NCBI RefSeq assembly: GCF_000614185.1
Contig: NZ_BAKM01000033.1
Span: 1 to 59,545 of the forward strand
Source: Phocaeicola sartorii JCM 17136 = DSM 21941
GTDB taxonomy: Bacteria > Bacteroidota > Bacteroidia > Bacteroidales > Bacteroidaceae
Direction: 5' to 3'
Length of the DNA: 59,545 bases
Shown piece after piece: positions 19,147 through 29,710 of the stretch. Below the pieces are notes generated by a model. It was given only the letters and a program-made list of their open reading frames with translations, was not told the DNA's origin and ran no database searches. Each line of letters opens with the position of its first letter. The first letter of the stretch is position 1. The position numbers and the translations under genes were made by a program.

Positions 19147-21945
19147 ATGTCAGAAAGTAACTATATATCCATAAAAGGAGCAAAGGTAAACAACCTGAAA
19201 AACATTGATGTCGATATACCACGCAACAAGCTGGTCGTGATCACAGGCCTGTCCGGTTCCGGAAAATCATCATTGGCTTTTGACACATTGTACGCCGAAG
19301 GCAGCGGCGCTATGTAGAAAGCCTGTCCTCCTACGCCCGCCAGTTCCTGGGCCGTATGAGCAAGCCCGAGTGCGATTTCATCAAAGGCATACCGCCCGCC
19401 ATCGCCATCGAACAAAAGGTGAACAGCCGTAATCCGCGTTCCACCGTGGGGACTTCCACCGAGATCTACGAATACCTGCGACTGCTCTATGCACGCGTGG
19501 GAAAGACCTATTCTCCCGTCAGCGGCCAGCTGGTGAAGAAGCACAGCATCGAAGATATCGTAAACTGTATGCTCTCCTTTCCCAAAGGAACGAAGTACAC
19601 GGTGCTCACCCCTATGATGCCCCGTGAGGGCCGCACATTGGCGCAACAACTGGAAATGGACTTCAAACAAGGATTCACCCGTGTGGAAGTGAACCGCGAG
19701 ATAGTCCGTATAGAAGACTTCCTGCAACAAACAACTGACGGAGATAAAAAACAAAACATCTATCTGCTGGTAGACCGCATGACGGCAGATGACAGCAAAG
19801 ACAGCATCAGCCGCCTCACCGACTCTGCCGAGACCGCCATGTACGAAGGAGACGGGAACTGCCTGCTCCGCTTCTATTCTGCCGACGGAAGTACGCAACT
19901 GTTCTCCTTCAGCACCAAATTCGAGGCGGACGGAATCAAGTTCGAGGAGCCGAACGATCAGATGTTCTCCTTCAATTCCCCTCTGGCGCCTGCCCCGAAT
20001 GCGAAGGGTTCGGCAAAGTGATAGGGATAGACGAACATCTGGTGATCCCCAACCGCGCCCTGAGTGTATATGACGGAGCCGTCCTTTGCTGGCGTGGCGA
20101 AAAGATGGGAGAATGGCTGCAAGCATTCATCCACGAAGCTCCCGCCCACGATTTCCCCATCTTCGCTCCTTATTATGAACTGACACAGGAACAGAAAGAT
20201 TACCTGTGGCACGGACCAGGGAGAAGGCCTGCATCGACTCCTTCTTCAAAATGCTGGAAGAAAACCAGTACAAGATACAATACCGGGTGATGCTGGCACG
20301 CTACCGGGGGAAAACCATTTGTCCCGTCTGCCACGGAACCCGGTTGAAAAAAGAAGCCGGCTATGTAAAGGTAGGCGGCAAATCCATCTCCGAACTGGTG
20401 GACCTGCCCATTCATGACTTAAAAGAATTCTTCCGCACACTGGAACTGGATGCACATGACACCGCCATCGCCAAACGGATTCTGACGGAAATCACCAACC
20501 GCATCCATTTCCTGATGGATGTAGGTCTGGGATATCTCACACTGAACCGCCTCAGCAACTCGCTCTCCGGCGGTGAAAGCCAGCGCATCAATCTGGCCAC
20601 CTCACTGGGCAGCAGCCTGGTAGGCTCGCTCTATATTCTGGACGAACCCAGCATCGGACTACACAGCCGTGACACCGACCGGCTGATCAAAGTTCTCCGC
20701 CAGTTGCAGGAACTGGGAAACACCGTGGTAGTGGTGGAGCATGATGAGGAAATCATCCGTGCCGCCGATTATATCATCGACATCGGTCCTCAGGCAGGAC
20801 GCCTGGGAGGACAGATCGTCTATCAAGGCAACATGAGCGACCTTCAAAAAGACAGCAGCAGCTATACAGTGCGCTATCTGTTGGGAGAAGAAAACATAGA
20901 GGTTCCCCGGTGCCACCGCCCGTGGAACAATTATATAGAAATAAAAGGCGCACGTGAAAACAACCTGAAGGGCATTGACGTAAAATTCCCGCTGAATGTC
21001 ATGACGGTAGTGACGGGTGTCAGCGGTTCGGGAAAGAGTACGCTGGTGCGTGATGTATTCTACAGGGCGCTGAAACGCGAATATAGTGAGGGCAGCGAGC
21101 GGCCGGGCGAGTTTCTCTCGTTGGAAGGGGATATACAACTGGTGAAAGACATTGAGTTTGTTGACCAGAACCCGATCGGAAAATCATCGCGAAGCAACCC
21201 GGTGACCTATGTGAAAGCATACGATGAAATCCGCAAGCTCTTCGCCGAGCAGCCCCTGGCCAAACAAATGGGATATACGGCCGGATATTTCTCGTTCAAC
21301 ACCGAAGGCGGCCGCTGCGAGGAATGCAAAGGCGATGGTACGGTAACCGTTGAAATGCAGTTCATGGCCGATTTGGTATTGGAATGTGAATCCTGTCATG
21401 GAAAACGTTTCAAGAGCGACACGCTGGAGGTGAAGTTCCAGGATAAGAACATCTATGATATTCTGGAAATGACAGTGAACCAGGCCGTCGAGTTCTTCAC
21501 CGGACACGGACAGAAGAAGATCGTGAAGAAACTGCTCCCCTTGCAGGAAGTGGGGCTGGGATACATCAAACTGGGACAAGCCTCCTCCACCCTTTCCGGT
21601 GGCGAGAACCAACGTGTGAAGCTGGCGTATTTTCTGAGCATAGAGAAAGCGCAGCCTACCATTTTTGTATTCGATGAACCGACTACAGGCCTGCATTTCC
21701 ACGATATCAAGAAGTTGCTGGAGGCATTCGACGCCTTGATCAGCCGCGGACATACCATTATCATCATCGAGCATAACATGGATGTGATAAAATGCGCCGA
21801 CCATGTGATTGACCTAGGACCCGAAGGAGGAAATATGGGAGGAAACCTGGTCGTTGCGGGTACTCCGGAAGAGGTTGCGGCATGTGCGGCATCTTATACG
21901 GGACAGTTCTTGAAAGAAAAACTGGAGATGAATTCTCCTGACTGA
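19147..21945 (+). CDS. uvrA: Excinuclease ABC subunit A (three frameshifts)
   Basis: The damage-recognition ATPase of nucleotide excision repair, about 933 residues after correction (normal length). Walker A motifs are in [15 protein letters not shown] and [15 protein letters not shown], with ABC signatures in [12 protein letters not shown] and [12 protein letters not shown]. The Zn-finger cysteines lie in CPVCHGTRL and in CEECKGDGT...CESCHGKRF. The frame breaks near 19302 (expected ggcC; restores [12 protein letters not shown]), 19986 (restores [11 protein letters not shown]) and 20215 (restores [13 protein letters not shown]). Each fits a lost base in a short run, so the gene is probably intact in the organism. 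The start at 19147 fits the divergent promoter. A repeat hairpin lies just downstream. Confidence 0.93.
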
Positions 21946-21952
21946 TCCCTCA

Positions 21953-21989
21953 TTCACCACAGATAGCCCTAAGAGTCCTCTGTGGTGAA
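21953..21989. repeat. Short inverted repeat (REP-like hairpin)
   Basis: An 11-bp perfect inverted repeat, TTCACCACAGA and TCTGTGGTGAA, with a 15-base loop. The same TTCACCACAGA arm recurs at 25437, suggesting a dispersed repeat family. It may end uvrA. Confidence 0.7.
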
Positions 21990-22027
21990 CTTGATATGGA
22001 ATTGACAACCTTATAAATCAACAAAAT

Positions 22028-23058
22028 ATGAAAAAACTTTTTTTACTGCTCTTATTATTCCCCTTCCTGTCGGGATGCTCACAAAAAGAAAAAGAATTCA
22101 CGGTCCTTCAATGGAATATCTGGCAGGAGGGAACAGTGATTCCCGGCGGTTACGATGCCATTGTGAATGAAATAGCCCGTCTTCGTCCGGACTTCGTCAC
22201 ACTGAGCGAGGTGCGTAATTACGAGAACACCAACTTCACCGCCCGCCTGGTGCAATCATTAAAGGAAAAAGGAGAAACCTATTACTCCTTCTACACCTAC
22301 GATACAGGCCTGCTAAGCCGCTACCCCATCACCGACTCACTGACCGTTTTCCCCGAAAAGGACGACCACGGCAGCATCTATCGCCTTACAACCGACATGA
22401 ACGGACGCAAGATGGCCGTTTATACCGCCCATCTTGATTATCTGGATGACGCTTATTATAACGTACGCGGATACGACGGCTCTACCTGGGAGGAAATTCC
22501 TATCCCCACCACCGTAGAGGAAGTATTGGAAAGAAATGTAGCCTCGCAACGAGACGATGCCATCAAACTATTCATTGAGCAGGCAAAAAAAGACCGCGCA
22601 GCCGGCTACACCATCATTCTGGGAGGAGATTTCAACGAACCCTCCCATCAGGACTGGATCGAGGAGACCAAAGACTTGTATGACCATCACGCTTGGTGAT
22701 TCCCTGGACTGTTCCCGTCCTGCTGGAAGAAGCCGGACTGAAAGACGCTTACCGCGAATTTTATCCGGATGTATTGAACTATCCCGGCTTCACTTACCCC
22801 TCGGACAACCCGGCAAAGCCCGCAGAAAAAATAACCTGGGCGCCCAAAGCCGACGAGCGCGACCGCATAGATTACATTTGGTATTATCCCGAAAAAGGAC
22901 TGAAGGTGAAAGACGCCGCCGTTTTCGGACCGAAAGGCTCCATTGTCCGTTCACAGCGCGTTCAGGAAACATCCAAAGATCAGTTTATAGAACCCTTGGG
23001 AGTATGGCCTACAGATCACAAAGGAGTATGGATCACATTCCAATATTCCGCCGAATAA
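22028..23058 (+). CDS. Endonuclease/exonuclease/phosphatase-family lipoprotein (one frameshift)
   Basis: A lipoprotein of about 343 residues after correction. The signal peptide ends at the lipobox LSGCS (Cys17). The EEP fold follows, with the motifs LQWNIWQEG and SEVRNYEN, the catalytic GGDFNEPSH, DRIDYIWY and the terminal TDHKGVW (the DNA/phosphate-ester hydrolase pattern). The frame breaks near 22691 (expected cacGGc, restoring HHGLVIPWT). The substrate is not known; surface EEP lipoproteins in Bacteroides may be nucleases, phosphodiesterases or sphingomyelinase-like enzymes. No obvious -7 box is visible. It precedes the GH20 gene. Confidence 0.85.
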
Positions 23059-23082
23059 TATCGTTTTTACCGATATTTCCGT

Positions 23083-23090
23083 TATCTTTG
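23083..23090 (+). promoter_or_regulatory. -7 box TATCTTTG for the GH20 gene
   Basis: TATCTTTG matches TAnnTTTG, 26 bases before the ATG at 23117. Confidence 0.65.
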
Positions 23091-23116
23091 TCCAAATAAC
23101 CTAATTTATTACCATA

Positions 23117-25421
23117 ATGATCAAATATACGCATAAGCAGCTGATGGGTACCTGCATGTTAGCGGGCGCACTCATGTTGGGAGCATGTACCAGTACTCCC
23201 CCTGTAACGAAAGAAGTATCCATTGTCCCTGTAACCAGCCAGCTGGAGGAAACAAACCAGGCCTTTGTCCTGAAAAGCAATACCACCATCGGTGTCATTG
23301 ACTCCGGACTGGTTCCCGCAGCCGAGTATCTGGCCGGCATACTCTCCGGCGCCACCGGCTACCACCTCAAGGTGAAAGAGGGCGAAGGAACCATCACCCT
23401 TGCCCTGGGCGATGTCCAGGGGAAAGAAGGAGCATACACCCTGACAGCCGGACCCGACAAGGTATGCATCACCGGTAACTCCTACGGAGGTGTCATTGCC
23501 GGTATCGAATCCCTCAGGCAACTGTTCCCCCCACAAATAGAATCGAAAGAAACAGTGAAAGGTATAGACTGGGCCATACCGGCCGTCACCATCCAGGACG
23601 CCCCCCGCTTTGAATGGAGAGGCATCATGCTGGACGTATCCCGCCATTTCTACACCCCCCGGGAAGTAAAGGAATTGCTGGACGTCATGGCCCTGTACAA
23701 GATGAACAAGTTCCACTGGCATCTGACCGACGACCAGGGATGGCGCATCGAAATCAAGAAATACCCTCTGCTGACCGAAAAAGGAGCATGGCGCAAATTC
23801 AACTCACACGACCGTGAATGCATACGCCTGGCCAAAGCCAACGACAATCCGGACATGGCGATTCCCGAAGACAAGATACGCATTGTAGAAGGTGACACCC
23901 TGTATGGAGCTACTACACCCAGGAAGACATCAAGGACGTCATAGCATACGCCAAAGTACGAGGCATAGACATTGTTCCCGAAATAGACATGCCGGGACAC
24001 ATGCTGGCCGCCGTAAGCAACTACGAGGGCGTTTCCTGTTTCAACGAGACCGGCTGGGGAAGCACTTTCTCCTCGCCTGTTTGTCCGGGAAAAGACTCCG
24101 CGCTGGAATTCTGCAAGAACATTTACGCAGAACTGATAGACCTTTTCCCCTATAAGTATGTACATATAGGAGGCGATGAGGTGGAAAAGACCAATTGGAA
24201 AAAATGTCCGGACTGCCAGAAGCGTATGCGCGACAATAACCTGAAGACAGAAGAAGAGCTGCAATCATGGTTCATCCATGACATGGAGAGATTCTTTAAC
24301 GAAAAAGGCAAAGAAATGATAGGCTGGGATGAAATCATTGAAGGCGGATTGTCCAAAACGGCTACCGTGATGTGGTGGCGCAGCTGGGTAAAAGACGCGG
24401 CCGCCCAGGCTACCGGACAAGGCAACCCTGTCATTTTCACTCCTAACGGACAGTTCTATCTGGATTATGCGGAAGACAAGAACTCCATAGCGAGCATTTA
24501 TAATCTGAATACGGCCGACGGCCTGACTCCCGAACAGCAGGCGCTGATTTTAGGAGTACAGGGAAACATCTGGTGCGAATGGATTCCTTCCAACGCACGT
24601 ATGCAGTATATGGCCATTCCGCGCTTACTGCTATCGCCGAGCTAGGCTGGAGCGATCCGGCCCAGAAAGACTGGAACGGATTCAGACAGCGACTGGCCGG
24701 TCAGTTTGAACGCCTCAACATCATGGGCATCAATTACCGTATCCCCGACCTGGAAGGCTTTAACGCAGTGAACGCCTTTATCGGTGAAGGAACTGTGAAT
24801 GTGACTTGCCTTGACCCCACCGCAAGCATCCATTATACCACGGATGGCAGCATCCCCACTTTGCAATCGCCTGCCTACGAAGGCCCCATCAAAGTGACTG
24901 AAACCACCGACTTTACTTTCTGCACCTTCCGGCCCAACGGTAAGAAAGGCGACTGGGTAAAGACACGTTTCATCAAGAGTGAATATACTCCCTCTGTAAC
25001 TGCCGCCCCCTCCAATCCGGGACTGAAAGCTACCTGGCACGAATTTAAAGGAAACAAATGCGGTGAAATAGAAAAAGCTCCGGTCAACGGCACTTATCCG
25101 GTGGAAGATGTCATGATCCCCAAGAAAGTGAAAGGGAATATCGGACTGATTATCAAAGGATATTTCAACGCTCCCCAGGACGACATATACACATTCCTGC
25201 TTCTGTCCGATGATGGCAGCACATTGGTTATAGACGGCGAGCAAGTAGTGGACAATGACGATCCCCACGGACCTAAAGAAGTAATAGGACAGAAAGCTTT
25301 GGCCAAAGGATACCATCCGATGGAAGTACGCTATTTCGACCAGAACGGCGGGCAACTGAAATTGAGAGTAATGGGTAGTGACGGTAAAGAAATTCCGTTC
25401 ACGCACCTCTATGCGCATTAA
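23117..25421 (+). CDS. GH20 beta-N-acetylhexosaminidase with PA14 domain (two frameshifts)
   Basis: A surface lipoprotein of about 768 residues after correction (lipobox LGACTS). A GH20b N-terminal domain is followed by the GH20 catalytic barrel. The HIGGDEVE motif holds the catalytic Asp-Glu pair (D354/E355), and WHLTDDQGWR binds substrate. A chitobiase-like C-terminal segment and a terminal PA14 domain (about residues 640-768) come next. The frame breaks near 23909 (restores LYGGYYTQED) and 24627 (restores RLTAIAELGW), both fitting one lost base. It releases terminal GlcNAc/GalNAc, probably from mucin or host glycans, complementing GH29/GH109/GH110 further right. Confidence 0.92.
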
Positions 25422-25436
25422 CCTCAAATAAAAACA

Positions 25437-25518
25437 TTCACCACAGATTACGCGGATCGGTACAGATTGGATTATACCCCATCCTCCCATTTCATAAATC
25501 CGCGTAACCTGTGGTGAA
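25437..25518. repeat. Large inverted repeat between convergent genes
   Basis: 20-bp arms at 25437-25456 and 25499-25518 (one mismatch), separated by 42 bases, with the arm beginning TTCACCACAGATTACGCGG. The 11-bp outer end matches the arms of the repeat at 21953. It could terminate both converging genes. Confidence 0.75.
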
Positions 25519-25529
25519 AATTAAACCGG

Positions 25530-26024
25530 TCAGAAATAAATTCCGAATCCAATCTTGAATCCCAGTTTGCTGAACTCCGACGTATCACTAAAACTCAGAT
25601 CATAATATACAGACGGCTCGATCGTTACATTTCTACCCAAGAAGAAAGCATATCCGACTTCCGGTGTCAGACAAACCAGATTCTTTTTAAATCCCACACA
25701 AGAAAGGTGCTTATACGCCATCCCCAATCCTCCATAAATGCCGCAACTGGAGAAATAATAACGTCCCTGTGCGCCAATGCTGGTCTCATCCATTCCATGC
25801 TCCGCATAATTTCCCTTGAAATTCAGCAATACAGCCACATTATCGGCTACAAATGCACCACCGGTCAAAGCGAAACCAAAATTTGTCCCTGCATCCTTGC
25901 TATGGGAGAGGTCGAGTCCTGTCAACGAAGCATTCACATACCATACCTCTTTCTCAAACTGGGCGTGTGCGCTCAGTGCGGTTACTACCAGCAGCAGCAA
26001 ACTGACTAAAATTTTCTTCATCAT
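25530..26024 (-). CDS. Small outer-membrane beta-barrel protein
   Basis: A 164-residue protein with a signal peptide (MKKILVSLLLL ... SAHAQ). Alternating hydrophobic strands with aromatic ends and a C-terminal Phe fit an 8-stranded outer-membrane barrel (OmpX/OmpA-like). The start could be the first ATG or the second (residue 2, MKK). It lies after the small membrane protein and cstA on the same strand and may be co-transcribed with them. The function is unknown. Confidence 0.7.
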   Translation of the reverse strand: MMKKILVSLLLLVVTALSAHAQFEKEVWYVNASLTGLDLSHSKDAGTNFGFALTGGAFVADNVAVLLNFKGNYAEHGMDETSIGAQGRYYFSSCGIYGGLGMAYKHLSCVGFKKNLVCLTPEVGYAFFLGRNVTIEPSVYYDLSFSDTSEFSKLGFKIGFGIYF

Positions 26025-26039
26025 GTTGTCGTTTAATAG

Positions 26040-26261
26040 TTATTTTTTGTTTTCCAAATCGTGTTCACGTCTTTCCTGCGCCTTCTCTTTCTTACGAAGA
26101 ACCATCCATAACAACGCTATAATCACATAGGACAAACCTACCGTGAGATACTTTTCCATATCACTTATTTCCGTATTGCGCGGAATAAAATAAACGGCCA
26201 TCGCTGTGGTGTAAACCAGCAGAGCTACAGGCAGCCAGGTCGATTTTCTATATTTTCTCAT
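26040..26261 (-). CDS. Small two-TM membrane protein
   Basis: A 73-residue protein with two hydrophobic helices (about residues 9-26 and 40-57) and a basic/acidic tail (KKEKAQERREHDLENKK). It overlaps the cstA stop by 4 bases (ATGA), so it is translationally coupled to cstA and is probably an accessory subunit or partner. Its family is not recognised. Confidence 0.75.
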   Translation of the reverse strand: MRKYRKSTWLPVALLVYTTAMAVYFIPRNTEISDMEKYLTVGLSYVIIALLWMVLRKKEKAQERREHDLENKK

Positions 26262-27679
26262 AAACCATGCTGTTTTTGTTTCCTATACCAACTTGCAAAC
26301 CCGACAGCGGCTACCAACGTACAAAGGCCGCCTGTCAGATAAGAGACAGCACCCGAGAGCGCCAACCCTTCGGGGGCTATGCAAATATAAGTAGAACATA
26401 CAGCCGTCATGAACAAGGCAGGAAACAGGGTGATATAATAATTCTTTTTCGTACGTGCCAGAAAAACAGTGACCGCCCACAAAGTAAACACGGACAGAGT
26501 CTGGTTACACCAGGCAAAATAACGCCATATCCTGTCAAATCCCGCCGCATCACGCTGGCTGTACAACAAGATGCCGATAGTTACCGCAAAAATAGGGATA
26601 CAAATCAATAAACGCCTCGCTATACTTTTTTGTTCCAAATGCATAAAATCGGCAACAATCAGACGCGCCGAACGCAAAGCGGTATCCCCACTGGTAATAG
26701 GAGCGGCAATTACACCCAGTATGGCCAGCAAGCCTCCTACCGTGCCCAGCCACTCCTTGGTGATGCTGTCTACAATAATCGAAGCATTGCTCTCCTCCAT
26801 GCCATTCTGATGGAAAAAGTAAGTGGCTGCCGCCGCCCAGATCAATGCCACGATCCCCTCGGTCACCATCGCTCCATAAAAAACAGGACGGCCGTACTTC
26901 TCATTCTTCATACAGCGCGCCATCAGCGGAGACTGGGTGGCATGGAAACCACTGATCGCCCCACAGGCAATAGAAACAAACATGATAGGGAATATGGGCA
27001 ATCCTGCAGGATGGGTATTCTGCAGACCGTCCGTGATTTCGGGCAACACCGGATGGTTCCATAACAGCATCACCAAAATGCCCACCGCCATAAACAACAA
27101 GGCGATGGCGAACAACGGATATATCTTTCCGATGATCTTGTCCACCGGCAACAGCGTGGCCAGCATATAATAGAGGAATACCACAATAATCCAAAACGTA
27201 GCATCCATGTAGTCCGGAGTAAGCTTGGCAAGCAACCCCGCCGGACCTGCCACAAACACCGCTCCCACCAATATCATCAGCACCACCGTAAAGCCGCGCA
27301 TCAGCTGCTTGGTGGGAAGGCCCAGATAACGGCCGATAATCTCCGGCAGGCTCTCACCGTTATGACGGATGGAAAGCATGCCCGACAGATAATCGTGCAC
27401 CGCCCCGGCAAAAAGAGTACCCAGGACAATCCACAAATAAGACGCCGTACCGAACTTCGCTCCCATTATGGCACCGAAGATAGGGCCCAGGCCCGCTATA
27501 TTCAAGAACTGAATCATAAAAATCTTCCAGGTAGGAAGTGGAATAAAATCAACACCATCCGCCATGGTCAGGGCAGGTGTCTTCCTTGTCTTGTCAGGGC
27601 CGAACACACGTTCCACATAACTTCCATACAAAAAGTATCCGCCTACAAGAACCAGTAATGCAATAATAAAGGTTATCAT
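26258..27679 (-). CDS. cstA: CstA-family carbon-starvation transporter
   Basis: A 473-residue membrane protein of the CstA family, the short form typical of Bacteroidetes. The N-terminal motifs PTWKIFMIQFLNIAGLGPI and GAVHDYLSGMLSIRHNGESL and many TM helices fit. CstA is a peptide or pyruvate transporter induced by carbon starvation in E. coli; here the substrate is inferred only from the family. A clear minus-strand promoter box lies at 27704-27711, and the next gene (26040-26261) overlaps its end. Confidence 0.9.
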   Translation of the reverse strand: MITFIIALLVLVGGYFLYGSYVERVFGPDKTRKTPALTMADGVDFIPLPTWKIFMIQFLNIAGLGPIFGAIMGAKFGTASYLWIVLGTLFAGAVHDYLSGMLSIRHNGESLPEIIGRYLGLPTKQLMRGFTVVLMILVGAVFVAGPAGLLAKLTPDYMDATFWIIVVFLYYMLATLLPVDKIIGKIYPLFAIALLFMAVGILVMLLWNHPVLPEITDGLQNTHPAGLPIFPIMFVSIACGAISGFHATQSPLMARCMKNEKYGRPVFYGAMVTEGIVALIWAAAATYFFHQNGMEESNASIIVDSITKEWLGTVGGLLAILGVIAAPITSGDTALRSARLIVADFMHLEQKSIARRLLICIPIFAVTIGILLYSQRDAAGFDRIWRYFAWCNQTLSVFTLWAVTVFLARTKKNYYITLFPALFMTAVCSTYICIAPEGLALSGAVSYLTGGLCTLVAAVGFASWYRKQKQHGL

Positions 27680-27703
27680 ATTCTATTTTTTGTTTTGTCG
27701 GAG

Positions 27704-27711
27704 CAAAAGTA
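27704..27711 (-). promoter_or_regulatory. -7 box TACTTTTG for cstA
   Basis: On the minus strand TACTTTTG matches TAnnTTTG, 24 bases before the start at 27679. Confidence 0.6.
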
Positions 27712-27732
27712 ACGAATTAATTGATTACTTCG

Positions 27733-27740
27733 TATCTTTG
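27733..27740 (+). promoter_or_regulatory. -7 box TATCTTTG for the second GHL10 gene
   Basis: TATCTTTG matches TAnnTTTG, 17 bases before the ATG at 27758. It is divergent from the cstA promoter. Confidence 0.6.
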
Positions 27741-27757
27741 TCCCCAAATTAAAGCAA

Positions 27758-29436
27758 ATGCGAACATTCTTTATAACTTTATTACTAGTAATACCGAGTT
27801 TTTTACCAGTAATGCCCCAGCCTAAATATGAGATCCGCGCCACCTGGCTTACCACGCTGGGAGGGATGGACTGGCCCCGCAACAAGGCGGTAAACGCATC
27901 AGGCATCCGCCGCCAGCAAAAGGAATTGTGCGAGATACTGGACCGTCTGAAAGCCGCCCGTTTCAATACGGTATTATTGCAGACCCGCCTGCGCGGAGAC
28001 CTGATATACCCTTCGGCCATAGAGACTTTCGCCGAATCACTGACAGGCAGCACAGGACGGAATCCGGGATATGACCCTCTGGCGTTCGCCATCGAGGAGT
28101 GCCACAAACGCGGCATGGAACTGCACGCATGGATCGTTACGATTCCTGCCGGAAACACCCGTCAGGTGCAATTGCTGGGACGCAACTCCGTGGTACGGAA
28201 GAACCGGAAGATCTGTAAACTATACAAAGGCAACTGGTACCTGGATCCGGGAAATCCGGAGACCCGGGAGTATCTGTCACGCATCGTAAAAGAAATAACT
28301 TCGCGTTATGACATAGACGGCATCCATTTCGACTACATCCGCTACCCCGAACAAGCCGACCGCTTTCCCGACAAGGACACCTACCGGAAATACGGCAAAG
28401 GCAAGGAGCTGAAGCAATGGCGGCGCGACAACATCACGGAGATTGTACGCAGGCTCTATACCGACATCAAGGCCCTCAAGCCCTGGGTCAAAGTGAGCAG
28501 CTCCCCCGTCGGCAAATACCGGGATACCAGCCGATATCCCTCCCGTGGCTGGAACGCTTATCATGCAGTTTACCAAGATGCCCAGAAATGGCTGAAAGAA
28601 GGTATTCATGACGCCTTGTTCCCGATGATGTATTTTCAAGGAAACAATTTCTATCCGTTCGCACTGGACTGGAAAGAGAATTGCGGCAACCGCTGGATAG
28701 TGCCCGGACTGGGCATTTACTTCCTCTCGCCCCACGAACAGAACTGGCCATTGGACGAGATTGTCCGCCAACTTCATTTCACCCGGCAGATCCGGCTGGA
28801 CGGGCAAGCTTATTTCCGCAACCGCTTCCTGTTGGACAATACCAAAGGACTCCTGGACGAACTGCAAGAGAACTTCTATACCACACCGGCACTTGTCCCT
28901 CCCATGACGTGGATGGACAGCATCGCCCCGTCCGCCCCGTCCGCACCCTCACTGCAACTTCTGCCGGACGGCAAGATGCGTATGAGCTGGCAGGCCTCCA
29001 CCGACAACAGCGGAAGTCCTGTCACCTATCACCTCTACGCCTCGGACACCTGTCCGGTGGATATCACGCAGGCAGGCAACCTCCTGGAAACCCGTCTCAC
29101 CCATACGGCATACGAATACCTCCCCTCCGCACCCTGCGGCAGAAACGTTACTTTGCCGTAACCGCCGCCGACCGCTTCGGCAACGAAAGCACACCGCTGG
29201 AACTGAACACCGCATCGGAACTGGATATGCCGCTGTTGAACGAAGGAAACATGCTTCTTCTGCCCGAGATGAAGGACGCGGAAACCATCCGGATTCTCAC
29301 CGCCACCGGCGAGGAAGCAAGTTGCATGAAGTATGCCCGTCCACTCTCCATCGCCTCATTGCCCTCCGGATTCTATACCGTACAGAAGGTGGACCGCACA
29401 GGTGTCCGGAGCTTTGTAGGAATCATCCTGAAATAA
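27758..29436 (+). CDS. GHL10-family glycosyl hydrolase with C-terminal beta domain (one frameshift)
   Basis: A secreted protein of about 559 residues after correction, with a signal peptide and a GHL10 barrel (IRATWLTTLGGMDWP, TVLLQTRLRGDL, DGIHFDYIRYPEQAD). An FN3/Ig-like region is followed by a C-terminal segment (from about residue 490) ending LSIASLPSGFYTVQKVDRTG, which resembles the sorting-tail-like domains of Bacteroidetes. The frame breaks near 29144, where AAA should be AAAA (GRKRYFAVTAADRFG restored). It is a paralog of 17567-19065. Glycan or peptidoglycan cleavage is the expected activity; the exact substrate is unknown. Confidence 0.87.
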
Positions 29437-29537
29437 AGAACAACAGCAGCTATCGCACCTCCTGACAGTATCTTTTGCCGTTCGTAACAGGAAGAATTAC
29501 AGCACTCTTCCTGTCTATCCGACCGTCCAACAGGCGC

Positions 29538-29604
29538 CGGACGCATATCCACCCTGAAGCGGACACATATCCACCTTGAGGCGGACGCAATTCCAGCGTC
29601 CGCC
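29538..29604. repeat. Three tandem 22-bp repeats with terminal hairpin
   Basis: Units 29538-29559, 29560-29581 and 29582-29603 share a CGGACNCATATCCACC pattern. The last also forms a 9-bp hairpin (GGCGGACGC and GCGTCCGCC, 29580-29588 and 29596-29604). It lies between the GHL10 gene and purM; no T-run follows, so terminator activity is unclear. Confidence 0.65.
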
Positions 29605-29673
29605 GGAAATAGTATTTTAGAACAAGGAGACTATTTTTATATCAAAACCCAAGGCTATAAGCAAAATAATCCG

Positions 29674-29681
29674 TATTTTTG
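29674..29681 (+). promoter_or_regulatory. -7 box TATTTTTG for purM
   Basis: TATTTTTG matches TAnnTTTG, 29 bases before the ATG at 29711. Confidence 0.55.
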
Positions 29682-29710
29682 CACATTCAATTGAACCAAA
29701 TATATAACTC

